The notes under the pieces are model-generated. The model saw only the letters and a program-made list of their open reading frames with translations. It was not told where the DNA came from and searched no databases. Below are positions 15,353 through 23,901 of a DNA stretch of 39,609 nt, piece after piece. The stretch is taken from contig DYQZ01000005.1 in NCBI GenBank assembly GCA_020719005.1, forward strand, positions 1 to 39,609. Direction: 5' to 3'. The DNA comes from Candidatus Omnitrophus sp. (GTDB lineage Bacteria > Omnitrophota > Gorgyraeia > Zapsychrales > Fredricksoniimonadaceae). Made by a program: the position numbers and the translations under genes. Each line of letters starts with the position of its first letter. Positions within the stretch are counted from its first letter, which is position 1.

Positions 15353-16945
15353 TCAGATCGCGTAATCGTCTTTCGCGGACATATCAATGAACGTCTTGAT
15401 ACGGCGAGAGCGCGTGGGATGACGCAACTTCCGAAGCGCCTTGGATTCGATCTGACGGACACGTTCACGGGTCACGTTGAACTCTGCCCCGACCTCTTCG
15501 AGCGTCCGGCTTGTGCCGTCCACGATCCCGAAACGAAGCTCAAGGATCTTGCGTTCGCGTTCATCCAAGGTATCCAGAACACCACCAATTTCATCCTTCA
15601 GCATCGAATGGAGCGTTGCCTGAGCGGGTGAAATAGCCTTTTTATCCTCGATAAAGTCCCCGAAGTGCGTGTCACCCTCGTCGCCGATCGGCGTCTGCAA
15701 GGATATCGGCACCTGGGAGATCTTCATGATCTCCTTTACCTTGGAAACAGAGATCTTCATCTTTGCCGCGATCTCCTGAGGAGATGGCTCACGCCCGTTC
15801 TCCTGCACGAACATACGGGAAATACGAATGATCTTGTTAATAGTCTCGGTCATATGCACCGGGATACGGATCGTGCGCGCCTGATCCGCGATCGAACGCG
15901 TGATCGCCTGACGGATCCACCATGTCGCATACGTCGAGAATTTATAACCGCGCTGATACTCGAACTTCTCGACCGCGCGGATAAGACCCATGTTCCCTTC
16001 CTGAATAAGATCCAGGAAAGATAAACCACGATTAATATACTTCTTTGCGATCGACACCACGAGACGAAGGTTAGCCTCGACCAAAAGTTTCTTGGCCTTG
16101 TTGAATTCGCTCTGGCGCATTTTGATACTGCGCAACTGCTTCTTCAACGTCTCAACAGGCTGTCCAAGATCTTTGAGGATCTTACGACGGGATTCTTCAA
16201 GGTCCTTACGAGGCACCGGCGTTTTCTTAAGCGTTAACTGCCGCTCAAGACGCGCCACTTCGTCGATCTGCTTTTCAATACGCGAGATCATCTGCTCATT
16301 CACAGAGGAGGTCAGCTTGAACTCTGAAAGCATGCGGGCACAATCACTTGTTCCGGCTTTCATGTGCTTGACCTTATCCAAAAGACGCTTGAGGTCTTTC
16401 AGCAATTTCGGCCTGCGTTCAAGTTCGTCCTTGACCACATCCTCAACATTGATCTCTTCCTTGAGCGCCTGATCGATCGTGCTGATCGCCTCTTTACGGG
16501 CGAACGCGGTCATAAAAAGAGCTTCCGCGAACTTGATCTCAGCCTCTTCGATACGCTTCGCCAACGAGATCTCTTCATCACGCGTAAGTAGCGGAATGGA
16601 GCCCATCTGCTTCAGATACATTTTCACCGGATCGTCGAGCGGGATGAACTTATCAGAGTAATCATCCTCATCACGATTTTCTTCACGGACACGACGGAGC
16701 TGCTGTTCGCGGGTTTCTTCCGCTTCGCCCTCCGGTTCCGCATCAGCATCCTCATCCGCGTCAATGACACGGATACCTTTGCCGTCTAAGATCTCAAAAA
16801 CCTGATCGATCTCTTCAGAAGAATCGATGGAATCGGAAAGTGTCTGATTGACCTCATCATAGGTCAAAAAGCCTTTCTTCTTTCCTGAGTCGATCAACTT
16901 CTCAAGATCCCCATGCAGATCTTTTTCTTTTTCTGGTTCCCTCAT
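15353..16945 (-). CDS. rpoD: Primary RNA polymerase sigma factor RpoD (sigma-70)
   Basis: This is the housekeeping sigma factor. Residues about 1-60 form a region 1.1-like segment, followed by an acidic linker ('[16 protein letters not shown]'). Region 1.2 ('[23 protein letters not shown]') and a non-conserved segment come next. Regions 2-3 start at '[57 protein letters not shown]'. Region 4 ('[23 protein letters not shown]') closes the protein. The 530-residue length fits a group 1 sigma. GAGG precedes the ATG, and it starts 12 nt after dnaG. The -35 and -10 sequences seen in this window match its expected specificity. Confidence 0.98.
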   Translation of the reverse strand: MREPEKEKDLHGDLEKLIDSGKKKGFLTYDEVNQTLSDSIDSSEEIDQVFEILDGKGIRVIDADEDADAEPEGEAEETREQQLRRVREENRDEDDYSDKFIPLDDPVKMYLKQMGSIPLLTRDEEISLAKRIEEAEIKFAEALFMTAFARKEAISTIDQALKEEINVEDVVKDELERRPKLLKDLKRLLDKVKHMKAGTSDCARMLSEFKLTSSVNEQMISRIEKQIDEVARLERQLTLKKTPVPRKDLEESRRKILKDLGQPVETLKKQLRSIKMRQSEFNKAKKLLVEANLRLVVSIAKKYINRGLSFLDLIQEGNMGLIRAVEKFEYQRGYKFSTYATWWIRQAITRSIADQARTIRIPVHMTETINKIIRISRMFVQENGREPSPQEIAAKMKISVSKVKEIMKISQVPISLQTPIGDEGDTHFGDFIEDKKAISPAQATLHSMLKDEIGGVLDTLDERERKILELRFGIVDGTSRTLEEVGAEFNVTRERVRQIESKALRKLRHPTRSRRIKTFIDMSAKDDYAI

Positions 16946-16957
16946 CCTATTACCTCA

Positions 16958-18730
16958 CTACGATTTGATGAGCTGGTTAAATTCCTGTTGTAAGGCAAGG
17001 ACCCTTTCCTGCTCCCCTGCCTGTTCTGCCGTGCGGATCTCTGCACGAAGAACATCACGCCGCGCTTTCTGCACAGCACCCCGCACACGTTTGATACAAT
17101 CGTTGAACGCGCGCGTTTCATCCTCGTCCTTTTGCTCAGACGGCGTGCTCGCAAGTTTTGCCGCGAGCATACGACTTTCTTCATCCTCCAACCGAGCACA
17201 AACAGCAGCCACGGCCGGTTCCTCAGCTCCATCAACCAGCTCGAAGAGTCTGGCGGCGATCTCGCAGGCCGCTGGATGCGTGAAACTTTCAGGGGTCAGG
17301 CTTTGTCGGCCTGTCATCGCCCACTTGGGCTCCCGAAGCATCATCGCAAGCAGCAGTGCCTCATCACTGCGGAGCTTTGCTTCTTTCCGTTTTTCAACGG
17401 GCACTATTTGAGACGACACAGGCGGCTTTTTGGACAACACTTTCCCGCGCTCTGCGAAAATGGCCGTTTCCGGTACATTAAGTTTCGCGGCGAGCTGTCG
17501 GTAATACCCGTCCTTGGCGACCTCACTTTTTATTTTCTCAACGGTCAGAATCATCTCTTTACAGATGTTCGCCCGTGCTTCCGGCGTGGACGAGCCATAT
17601 TGTTCGAGGAGCATCGATAATTTAAAATCGAAAAGTCCTCTGGCTGAAGTCAAACACTGCCGAAAATCCTCAACACCATACTTTTGGATGAACGAATCGG
17701 GGTCTTCCCCTGCCGCCAATGTGGCGATGCGCACGTTCATGTCTTCCTCGAGTAGGAGGTCAAGGCTTCGTAAAGTCGCCGCCTGTCCTGCGGCATCCAT
17801 GTCATAGAGCATAATGACGTTATGTGTATAACGCCGTATCAAACGTATTTGATCAATGGTCAGGGCTGTTCCCAAAGATGCGGAAACATGATGCACTCCG
17901 GCGAAAAACGGCCGGATCAGGTCCATATATCCCTCGACGATCACAACGGCATCTTCCTTGGAGATAGCATCTTTGGCCCAATTAAAACCGTAAAGATGCT
18001 GTCCCTTCGTATAGACCGGCGTTTCGGACGAATTGATATATTTTGCTTTTTCCGTCTTGTCGATCGCGCGTGCGCCAAATGCAATGGAACGCCCGCGATA
18101 ATCAAAGATCGGGAAAATAACCCGTCCGCGGAACCGGTCGTAGACGCCTTTGCCATCCTGGCGAGGAACGACCAACCCTGACTTTTCAATGAGCTCGTTA
18201 TCAAAACCTTTAGCGCGAAGGACATTAAGAAGAGCATCCCACCCGTCGGGCGCATACCCCAAACGGAACTGCTTGACACATTCAAGCGAAACACCCCGCG
18301 CTTTCAAATATTGCTGTGCCGCCTTCGCACCGTCAGTCTTAAGCGATATAAGCTGTGCGTGAAAGAACGCCACTGCTTCTTCATTCGCCTGAAAGATCTG
18401 CTGACGAAAACTGTCACGCGCGCTGTCGCCCCCTTCTTCGGGGATCGTGATCCCGGCTTTCTGGGCCAGGAACCGCACTGCCTCGGGAAATTCAAGATGT
18501 TCGATCTTCATCACGAACGAAAGAACATTCCCGCCGACACCGCATCCAAAACAATGAAAGATCTGTTTATCCGCCGTCACCACAAAGGACGGCGTCTTCT
18601 CATGATGAAAAGGACAAAGGCCTTTTTGATTCCGACCCATATGTTTAAGCGGAACATATCCCGCGATCAGTTCCGCAATATCGGTCCGATCGATCACCTG
18701 TGCTATCACATCATCAGGGATACGCCCCAT
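16958..18730 (-). CDS. dnaG: DNA primase
   Basis: DnaG synthesises RNA primers at the replication fork. The 590-residue protein has an N-terminal CHC2 zinc finger ('CPFHHEKTPSF...FHCFGCG', residues about 39-63). The catalytic core and TOPRIM domain follow ('VVIVEGYMDLI' and 'MLYDMDAAGQAA', about 265-320), with a C-terminal helicase-binding region. The TOPRIM Asp motif reads DMD, retaining both acidic residues. It lies between cvpA and rpoD in a macromolecular-synthesis-operon arrangement, but without rpsU. Confidence 0.97.
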   Translation of the reverse strand: MGRIPDDVIAQVIDRTDIAELIAGYVPLKHMGRNQKGLCPFHHEKTPSFVVTADKQIFHCFGCGVGGNVLSFVMKIEHLEFPEAVRFLAQKAGITIPEEGGDSARDSFRQQIFQANEEAVAFFHAQLISLKTDGAKAAQQYLKARGVSLECVKQFRLGYAPDGWDALLNVLRAKGFDNELIEKSGLVVPRQDGKGVYDRFRGRVIFPIFDYRGRSIAFGARAIDKTEKAKYINSSETPVYTKGQHLYGFNWAKDAISKEDAVVIVEGYMDLIRPFFAGVHHVSASLGTALTIDQIRLIRRYTHNVIMLYDMDAAGQAATLRSLDLLLEEDMNVRIATLAAGEDPDSFIQKYGVEDFRQCLTSARGLFDFKLSMLLEQYGSSTPEARANICKEMILTVEKIKSEVAKDGYYRQLAAKLNVPETAIFAERGKVLSKKPPVSSQIVPVEKRKEAKLRSDEALLLAMMLREPKWAMTGRQSLTPESFTHPAACEIAARLFELVDGAEEPAVAAVCARLEDEESRMLAAKLASTPSEQKDEDETRAFNDCIKRVRGAVQKARRDVLRAEIRTAEQAGEQERVLALQQEFNQLIKS

Positions 18731-18766
18731 ACCCGTTCCTTAATACAACAAAACGCGTCCTTGATC

Positions 18767-19339
18767 TTACTTCGCACGCACTTTATTCAATGTCTCACTC
18801 ACGCGCTCGTTAAATCTTTCACTGCCTACAAGCTTGGTCACAAATCCATCACATATGCCGCGATAAACCGACGGCGCAACTGACATCGCATACTTGTGCG
18901 CGAACGAACGCACAGTCATGGTCTCAAGATATTTGTTCCCGGTCGTTAATAACAGGAATAATGACATGCTCGCGACCAGAAAGAACCGTCCCACCGCCAA
19001 GACCGGAGCTCCCCATTTATTGACCAGTTCCTGGGTCTGGACCGTAAAGATCAACGCAAGCCCATCACGGATAAACTTACACAGGATAAAAAGAGCCGCC
19101 CAGAGAACAGCAAAAGTGATCGCAAAAGATAACCCCTCAGCCATCCCTGAATTCTTGAAGATAATACCCCCAAGCGCACTGTAATAATGGAAACAAAGGA
19201 ACAGTGTCACAACCGTACCGAGCAACTTGAAAAGTTCCACAATAAAGCCGGTCTGCACGCTGGTATAAATGACCCTGACAAGGATCGCCAATGCCAACAG
19301 GTCGATCCAGTTGAAACTTTTAATAAAATCAAAAGACAT
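18767..19339 (-). CDS. cvpA: CvpA family membrane protein
   Basis: The 190-residue protein has four hydrophobic segments in its first about 135 residues. The N-terminus 'NWIDLLALAILVRVIYTSVQTGFIVELFKLLGTVVTLFLCFHYY' follows the CvpA pattern (acidic residue, basic residue, Gly, then 'EL...G'). CvpA proteins are linked to colicin V production and membrane homeostasis, but their mechanism is unclear. The C-terminal 55 residues are soluble and basic. It is first in the cvpA-dnaG-rpoD unit, with GAGG before the ATG and a good promoter upstream. The family call rests on a weak motif. Confidence 0.75.
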   Translation of the reverse strand: MSFDFIKSFNWIDLLALAILVRVIYTSVQTGFIVELFKLLGTVVTLFLCFHYYSALGGIIFKNSGMAEGLSFAITFAVLWAALFILCKFIRDGLALIFTVQTQELVNKWGAPVLAVGRFFLVASMSLFLLLTTGNKYLETMTVRSFAHKYAMSVAPSVYRGICDGFVTKLVGSERFNERVSETLNKVRAK

Positions 19340-19402
19340 AAGACCTCAACGTAAAATCAAATATTTTCAACATGTTACGCGCTTCTACTAAATGAGTCCT
19401 TA

Positions 19403-19432
19403 AGTATAACATATTATTTTTAACCCTGTCAA
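19403..19432 (-). promoter_or_regulatory. Sigma-70 promoter for cvpA-dnaG-rpoD
   Basis: On the minus strand TTGACA (19427-19432) is followed after 18 bp by TATACT (19403-19408); TTATAC at 17 bp is an alternative register. The cvpA ATG is about 60 nt downstream. The AT-rich spacer fits a strong housekeeping promoter. Confidence 0.75.
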
Positions 19433-19467
19433 GGTAGGCGAACCAAGAGCGGTTATGGACAAGAGAA

Positions 19468-19507
19468 CGAAAAGAAAAGCCCCTGACGTTCTACGCTGTC
19501 AGGGGCT
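19468..19507 (-). terminator. smc Rho-independent terminator
   Basis: A perfect 10-bp stem AGCCCCTGAC/GTCAGGGGCT (19478-19487 with 19498-19507) is followed on the minus strand by TTTCTTTTCG. It lies 24 nt after the smc stop and before the cvpA promoter. Confidence 0.88.
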
Positions 19508-19531
19508 GGGGATCGTTCTATCTGTTATAAC

Positions 19532-22500
19532 CTACACTACGGCAAGCTCTTCTGGCTGTGACTTTGCTTCTGGAGGCATGGCTTCGGGAACAGAGACCGC
19601 CTCTGTTTGGACACTTGCCGCAACCGGTTCGGCGTCATTCTTTTCAGGAGCCGAAAATTCTACTCTTTCGCTCTCTACTTTTCCAGTCCCATCCTTGAAT
19701 TCCGAGAACTTGACCGACACCACACGCGACACACCGCGCTGCTGCATGGTCACGCCATACATCACGTTGGCATTGGCAATAGTCTTTTTATTATGCGTGA
19801 TCACGATGAACTGCGCGATCTTCGCAAATTCCTTGAGCACGAGCGCGAAACGATCGACGTTCGCTTCGTCCAAGGCCGCGTCAATTTCGTCAAGGACGCA
19901 GAACGGGCTTGGGTTGACCTTGAAGACCGAGAAAATAAGCGCGATCGCGGTCATGGTCTTTTCACCACCCGACAAGAGCGTGATGGTCTGCAATTTCTTG
20001 CCAGGAGGACGCGCCACGATCTCGATGCCCGACTCAAGCGCATTCTCTGGATCAACGAGGATCAGCTGAGCTTCGCCACCGTTAAAGAGCATCTTGAAAT
20101 GAATGCGGAACTGCTCATTGACCTTATTGAACGTGTCGACGAACAATTCACGCGTCGTACGATTGATCTTACGGATCGTCTGCTCAAGCATATCTTTGGC
20201 CGTCAACAGATCGCTCTGCTGTTTGGTCAGGAATTGGAAGCGGTTCTTTAATTCCTCAAATTCCTCGATAGCCATCAGGTTCACACCACCGAACGATTCA
20301 CAGCGTTTTGTCAGCGTCTGGATCTCAAGCGCCAAAGCTTCAATATCAACCTGCGGCGTTCCGACGGATTCGCCGCCTTCGGACGTCACCTCAGCAACGG
20401 GTACAGAAAAGTCGATCTGATACCGCTGAAGCATACGTTCTTTAATAGCCTGCATCTGAAAATCGATCTGCTGAATGCGCATTTCACGCGTATGAAGGGC
20501 ATCACGATTGTTCGCGATCTCTTTCTCGATCCCCAATATCTGCGCACGCACGCTCGATAGACGCTGATCAACATCCTGCCGCTCAGCCTCATGACGCGAA
20601 AGTGTTGCACGCAATTCTTCTTTTTCAACGTGAAGCCGCGCGATCTCCTCTTCGAGTTGCGCGATCTCTTCACGGAATTTGGCACGTTTTTCATCAAATG
20701 AATGTGACTCGCTGTTCAAACGGGTCATGTCTTCCAAATACCCGTTCAGATCCCGACGGAACATCTCAAGGTTCGAGCGCCATCCCTGCTCTTTATCACG
20801 CAATGCCACGGCCTCCACCTCGGTCTGTGCTACGGCAACAGCGGCCGCTTCACGGTCCTTGCGCTTCTGTTGAAGCATTTCCTGCCGACCGCGGATATCT
20901 TCCCTCGCAAAAGAAACTTCTTCCTCGACTATCCGAAGATCCTCCCTCAACGCATCTTCCACCGTCTTAAGACGCGTGATCGCTTCATCTGATTCGAGCG
21001 TTTCCATCTCAACGGTCTCGATCTCACTCAGGATCTTTTTGGCTTCAACGCTGATATCGACCTGCTGGGCTTCACATACGGATAAACGTTTTTCTTCGCT
21101 ATGGATGTCGGCCTGGATACGCTCAACAAGTTTGGACTGCTCGGCGATCTTCAAGACCTTTGAGTCACGCTCGATCACCGTTCTCTTGATCTCAGCCTCG
21201 ACTGCATCAATACGTGTCAGCATTTCCTGAGGGTCCAGCTCCAGATACTTGGACTCACAAATAACCTCATAAACCGTTTCCCCCTCAAGCCCCTCGAGCT
21301 GCTGCTTAAGGCTACTTAAGTGTTCGGCCGTAAAAGCGCGCACAGATTTGACTTTACCCACGATCCCCGTATGCTTCTCCGACGGCACCGCCGTGCTCAA
21401 AAAACGTCCTGTAACAACCGGATCAGGCATATCGTCATACTGGACCTGTAATTTTTCGATGAATTCTTTCTGGGAAAGTAAAAAGAGTTTCTTACGCTCA
21501 AGGCTTTCGATACGGCTGTTCAGGACCGCAAGCTCTTCATTCTGATGCGCCAAGGCGCCGCGTTCACGGGCTACGTCATCCCATAACTGTTGACGCTTGG
21601 AAACAATATCCATGATACCCTGCGAAACACCCTGCAATTTGCGGTCAACTTCCTCGCGCTCGGCAGTGACTTTCGCACGCTCGACATCCAACCGGCGACG
21701 ACGCGCCAGAAAACCCTGGCTTTCTTTCATATTCTCAGTCAGCTGATTATTGATCTCCACCTGACGCGAGGTCATGGAAAGGATCTTTTCCTCGTCCTGA
21801 CGGATGGACTGCTGATATTCATCAATGAGCGCGGATACTTGCACCAAAGAAGATCTCTTTTCATTCAGCGTCCCGATCGACGCCTCAACAGAACCCAAAA
21901 GAGCGGCGAGATCATTCTCAAGCGCCGCGATCTTGGCCTGATGTGTCTGGCATTTCTCGACCAACTGCGCTTTCTGCTCAGAAAGGCGTGTTTCATTCTC
22001 ATCAATATTACACAAACGCTCTTCGTTAAAACCGATATGACGTGTCTGAAGCTCGATCTGACTGCCAAGCTTGATCTCCTGCTCACGGACTTCCTGCACC
22101 TTAAGCTCAAGGTCTTCCAAGAGCATTGACTCACGCTCGACCACCTGACGGAATTCTTCAAGTTCGCCGGAATGAAGGTCTTCACGCCCGCGCACGTCAT
22201 CCAAGAACGCCTGGATCTCGGCCTTTTCTTTATCAGCCAACGAAAACTGATACAGCGCCATGATCTGTTCAAAGCCTTTTAATTTCTCAAATTCTTCCTT
22301 ATAACGCTGAGCCTTCTGCGCCTGACGTTCGATCGACCCGATCTGACGCTTGACCTCGACGACAATATCATTGATACGGAGCAAATTCTGATCCGTGTCT
22401 TTAAGCTTATTCTGCGCTTCACGTTTCTTGGCTTTATATTTAGTGATGCCCGCCGCCTCATCAAAGATCATACGGCGGTCTTCAGGCTTCGCACTCACGA

Positions 22501-22945
22501 CCAAGTCCACGCGGCCCTGCTGGACGAGCGAATAAGCTTCTGCCCCAACACCGGTCCCCATGAAAAGCTCGGTGATATCTTTCAGGCGCGTAACTTCTTT
22601 ATTAATAAGGTATTCGCTCTCACCCGAGCGGAACAAACGACGTGTCACAAGCACATCATCCGCATTGATCGGAAGGGTCCTCGAGGCATTATCAAAGGTA
22701 ACGCTGACCTCGGCAAACCCGAGTGCAAGCTTGGTGTCAGTGCCGTTGAAAATAACATCTTCCATCGCACCGCCGCGCAACTGCTTTACACTTTGTTCAC
22801 CCAAGACCCAGCGGATCGCGTCGAATACATTGCTTTTACCGCAGCCGTTCGGGCCAACGATCGCCGTGATGCCCTGCTCAAAATTAAAAACAGTTTTCTC
22901 GGCGAAGGATTTAAAACCGAATATTTCTAACTTCTTAAAATACAT
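19532..22945 (-). CDS. smc: Chromosome partition protein SMC
   Basis: SMC is the long coiled-coil ATPase of the condensin-like complex. The N-terminal Walker A 'IVGPNGCGKSNVFDAIRWVLGEQSVKQLRGG' is near residue 32. Coiled coil runs from about 170 to 500, the hinge lies about 505-650, and the second coiled coil extends to about 930. The C-terminal head has the signature 'LLSGGEKTMTAIAL' and Walker B 'CVLDEIDAALDEANVDRF'. The 1137-residue length is at the low end of normal. After the head there is an unusual tail of about 50 residues rich in Glu, Pro, Ala and Val, reminiscent of the ScpB tail. GGAG precedes the ATG. It is 47 nt downstream of the HTH gene and ends at a strong terminator. Confidence 0.97.
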   Translation of the reverse strand: MYFKKLEIFGFKSFAEKTVFNFEQGITAIVGPNGCGKSNVFDAIRWVLGEQSVKQLRGGAMEDVIFNGTDTKLALGFAEVSVTFDNASRTLPINADDVLVTRRLFRSGESEYLINKEVTRLKDITELFMGTGVGAEAYSLVQQGRVDLVVSAKPEDRRMIFDEAAGITKYKAKKREAQNKLKDTDQNLLRINDIVVEVKRQIGSIERQAQKAQRYKEEFEKLKGFEQIMALYQFSLADKEKAEIQAFLDDVRGREDLHSGELEEFRQVVERESMLLEDLELKVQEVREQEIKLGSQIELQTRHIGFNEERLCNIDENETRLSEQKAQLVEKCQTHQAKIAALENDLAALLGSVEASIGTLNEKRSSLVQVSALIDEYQQSIRQDEEKILSMTSRQVEINNQLTENMKESQGFLARRRRLDVERAKVTAEREEVDRKLQGVSQGIMDIVSKRQQLWDDVARERGALAHQNEELAVLNSRIESLERKKLFLLSQKEFIEKLQVQYDDMPDPVVTGRFLSTAVPSEKHTGIVGKVKSVRAFTAEHLSSLKQQLEGLEGETVYEVICESKYLELDPQEMLTRIDAVEAEIKRTVIERDSKVLKIAEQSKLVERIQADIHSEEKRLSVCEAQQVDISVEAKKILSEIETVEMETLESDEAITRLKTVEDALREDLRIVEEEVSFAREDIRGRQEMLQQKRKDREAAAVAVAQTEVEAVALRDKEQGWRSNLEMFRRDLNGYLEDMTRLNSESHSFDEKRAKFREEIAQLEEEIARLHVEKEELRATLSRHEAERQDVDQRLSSVRAQILGIEKEIANNRDALHTREMRIQQIDFQMQAIKERMLQRYQIDFSVPVAEVTSEGGESVGTPQVDIEALALEIQTLTKRCESFGGVNLMAIEEFEELKNRFQFLTKQQSDLLTAKDMLEQTIRKINRTTRELFVDTFNKVNEQFRIHFKMLFNGGEAQLILVDPENALESGIEIVARPPGKKLQTITLLSGGEKTMTAIALIFSVFKVNPSPFCVLDEIDAALDEANVDRFALVLKEFAKIAQFIVITHNKKTIANANVMYGVTMQQRGVSRVVSVKFSEFKDGTGKVESERVEFSAPEKNDAEPVAASVQTEAVSVPEAMPPEAKSQPEELAVV

Positions 22946-22992
22946 GTGAAAGCTCCGTAAATAGAGGTAGCTAAAGGAGTTTTATGCCGCTA

Positions 22993-23208
22993 TCAAGCCT
23001 TGATCTCGGTCTCAACCGGTGTTTCAGCGCCTGCTTCTGAGTCAGTTTCAAGCCATGTGTCAATGCGGTCCTTGCGAAAACGCCACAAGCCAACCGTCTT
23101 CATCGCCGGGATCTTGCCCTTTTTAACCCAGTCGTAAACCGTGCGTTTCTTGACGCGCAAATAATCAGCGACCTCGTCAATGGTCATCAAATTTCCGTGT
23201 TGTTCCAT
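22993..23208 (-). CDS. Excisionase-family (MerR-like) helix-turn-helix protein
   Basis: The 71-residue DNA-binding protein has the pattern 'LMTIDEVADYLRVKKRTVYDWVKKGKIPAMKTVGLWRFRKDRIDTWL', diagnostic of the excisionase/MerR-type winged helix family. A short acidic tail follows. I place the start at the ATG at 23208, preceded by GAGG; the upstream ATG at 23220 lacks a binding site. Small proteins of this type occur both as chromosomal regulators (BldC-like) and in mobile elements. Here it sits directly upstream of smc, so a regulator role is more likely. A palindrome in its own leader (23231-23261) may be its operator. Confidence 0.85.
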   Translation of the reverse strand: MEQHGNLMTIDEVADYLRVKKRTVYDWVKKGKIPAMKTVGLWRFRKDRIDTWLETDSEAGAETPVETEIKA

Positions 23209-23230
23209 ATTCCCTCGCATGTGTTAGAAC

Positions 23231-23261
23231 GGCGTAATACCTATATATAGGCATTATCGCC
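23231..23261. promoter_or_regulatory. 31-bp palindrome in the HTH gene leader, candidate operator
   Basis: The perfect 12-bp core CCTATATATAGG (23240-23251) is flanked by partly matching arms: GGCG-TAAT-A on one side, C-ATTA-T-CGCC on the other. It lies between the predicted transcription start and the HTH start codon, a suitable position for autorepression or an mRNA hairpin. Confidence 0.45.
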
Positions 23262-23303
23262 ACGCTTATCCGCAAAATATAGTGTCTACCCGCTAATAAA
23301 TCT

Positions 23304-23332
23304 AATTTAATGACCAAGCAGGGCAGTGTCAA
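23304..23332 (-). promoter_or_regulatory. Sigma-70 type promoter for HTH-smc
   Basis: On the minus strand TTGACA (23327-23332) is followed after 17 bp by TAAATT (23304-23309), a 4 of 6 match. It is the best candidate in the 240-bp spacer upstream of the HTH gene and would give a leader of about 90 nt. Confidence 0.5.
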
Positions 23333-23447
23333 TATAAGTTTGGTATTTTTTCTATTAAGTATTAAGAAAAACGGTGGGGAAAATAGAGGTTATCTATTAT
23401 CGACGGAGTAATTGCAATGGATACTGTTCTGTGACATTCTTTGAAAT

Positions 23448-23492
23448 AAAAAAGGACACGCGAGGTTCTTATCGAGCCTTCGTGTCCTTTTT
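23448..23492 (-). terminator. Terminator after the 23503-23898 gene, probably bidirectional
   Basis: AAAAAAGGACACG (23448-23460) pairs with CGTGTCCTTTTT (23481-23492), with further pairing of GAGG/CCTT inside. A-tract and T-tract flank both sides. It lies 11 nt beyond the stop codon of the small exported-protein gene. Confidence 0.85.
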
Positions 23493-23502
23493 CTATTTGA
23501 TC

Positions 23503-23898
23503 TCAATATTTATTAACGCTGTTCTCACGCTGATCATCTTTTTTTGTCTGGTGCTTACTCTCAGCAACCAGGGCTTTCTCATCCTGTTCCGATCCTTCTA
23601 CGCGAACATACGGCGACGCTTCTTTTTTCTCAGGCTGAGGAGCATCTTGTTGTTCTTTGATCTTGGCTTGAGGCTCTTCCAACTGCATCATTCTTTTAAT
23701 ATTTTCTTCTTTTTCTTGCAAACGAGCAGCCTCTCTTTGATCTTCAGCTCGAACTGATGCATCCCATTTCTTAAGCATACGCTCATACTGCTGGTCTGCA
23801 GATAACGCCTCCTGTTCCGCTGCAAGAACATTATCAGAACTCCTCGAGCAAAGCAAACATCCAACAAGGAACAAACAGAGAAAAAATATTCTTTGCAT
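23503..23898 (-). CDS. Small exported Glu/Gln/Lys-rich protein
   Basis: The 131-residue protein begins with a signal peptide ('MQRIFFLCLFLVGCLLCSRSSDNVLAAEQ'). Cleavage after 'VLA' or lipidation at the Cys in 'LVGC' are both possible. The mature part is highly charged and predicted helical ('YERMLKKWDASVRAEDQREAARLQEKEENIKRMMQLEE'), then becomes low-complexity. I do not recognise a family. It starts 3 nt after the stop of the TTYYPAP gene, so the two are translationally linked and may act together in the periplasm or at the surface. The terminator directly downstream supports it as the last gene of a two-gene unit. Confidence 0.7.
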   Translation of the reverse strand: MQRIFFLCLFLVGCLLCSRSSDNVLAAEQEALSADQQYERMLKKWDASVRAEDQREAARLQEKEENIKRMMQLEEPQAKIKEQQDAPQPEKKEASPYVRVEGSEQDEKALVAESKHQTKKDDQRENSVNKY

Positions 23899-23901
23899 AT
23901 C

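Noticed and set aside
19607-20251. Long plus-strand ORF (214 aa) opposite smc
   Set aside because: It is a frame shadow of the SMC head domain, with Arg/His/Leu-rich composition and no RBS.
23374-23757. 127-aa plus-strand ORF rich in Phe, Leu and Ile
   Set aside because: It crosses a strong terminator and is antisense to a Glu/Lys-rich gene, which automatically yields Phe/Leu-rich sequence.
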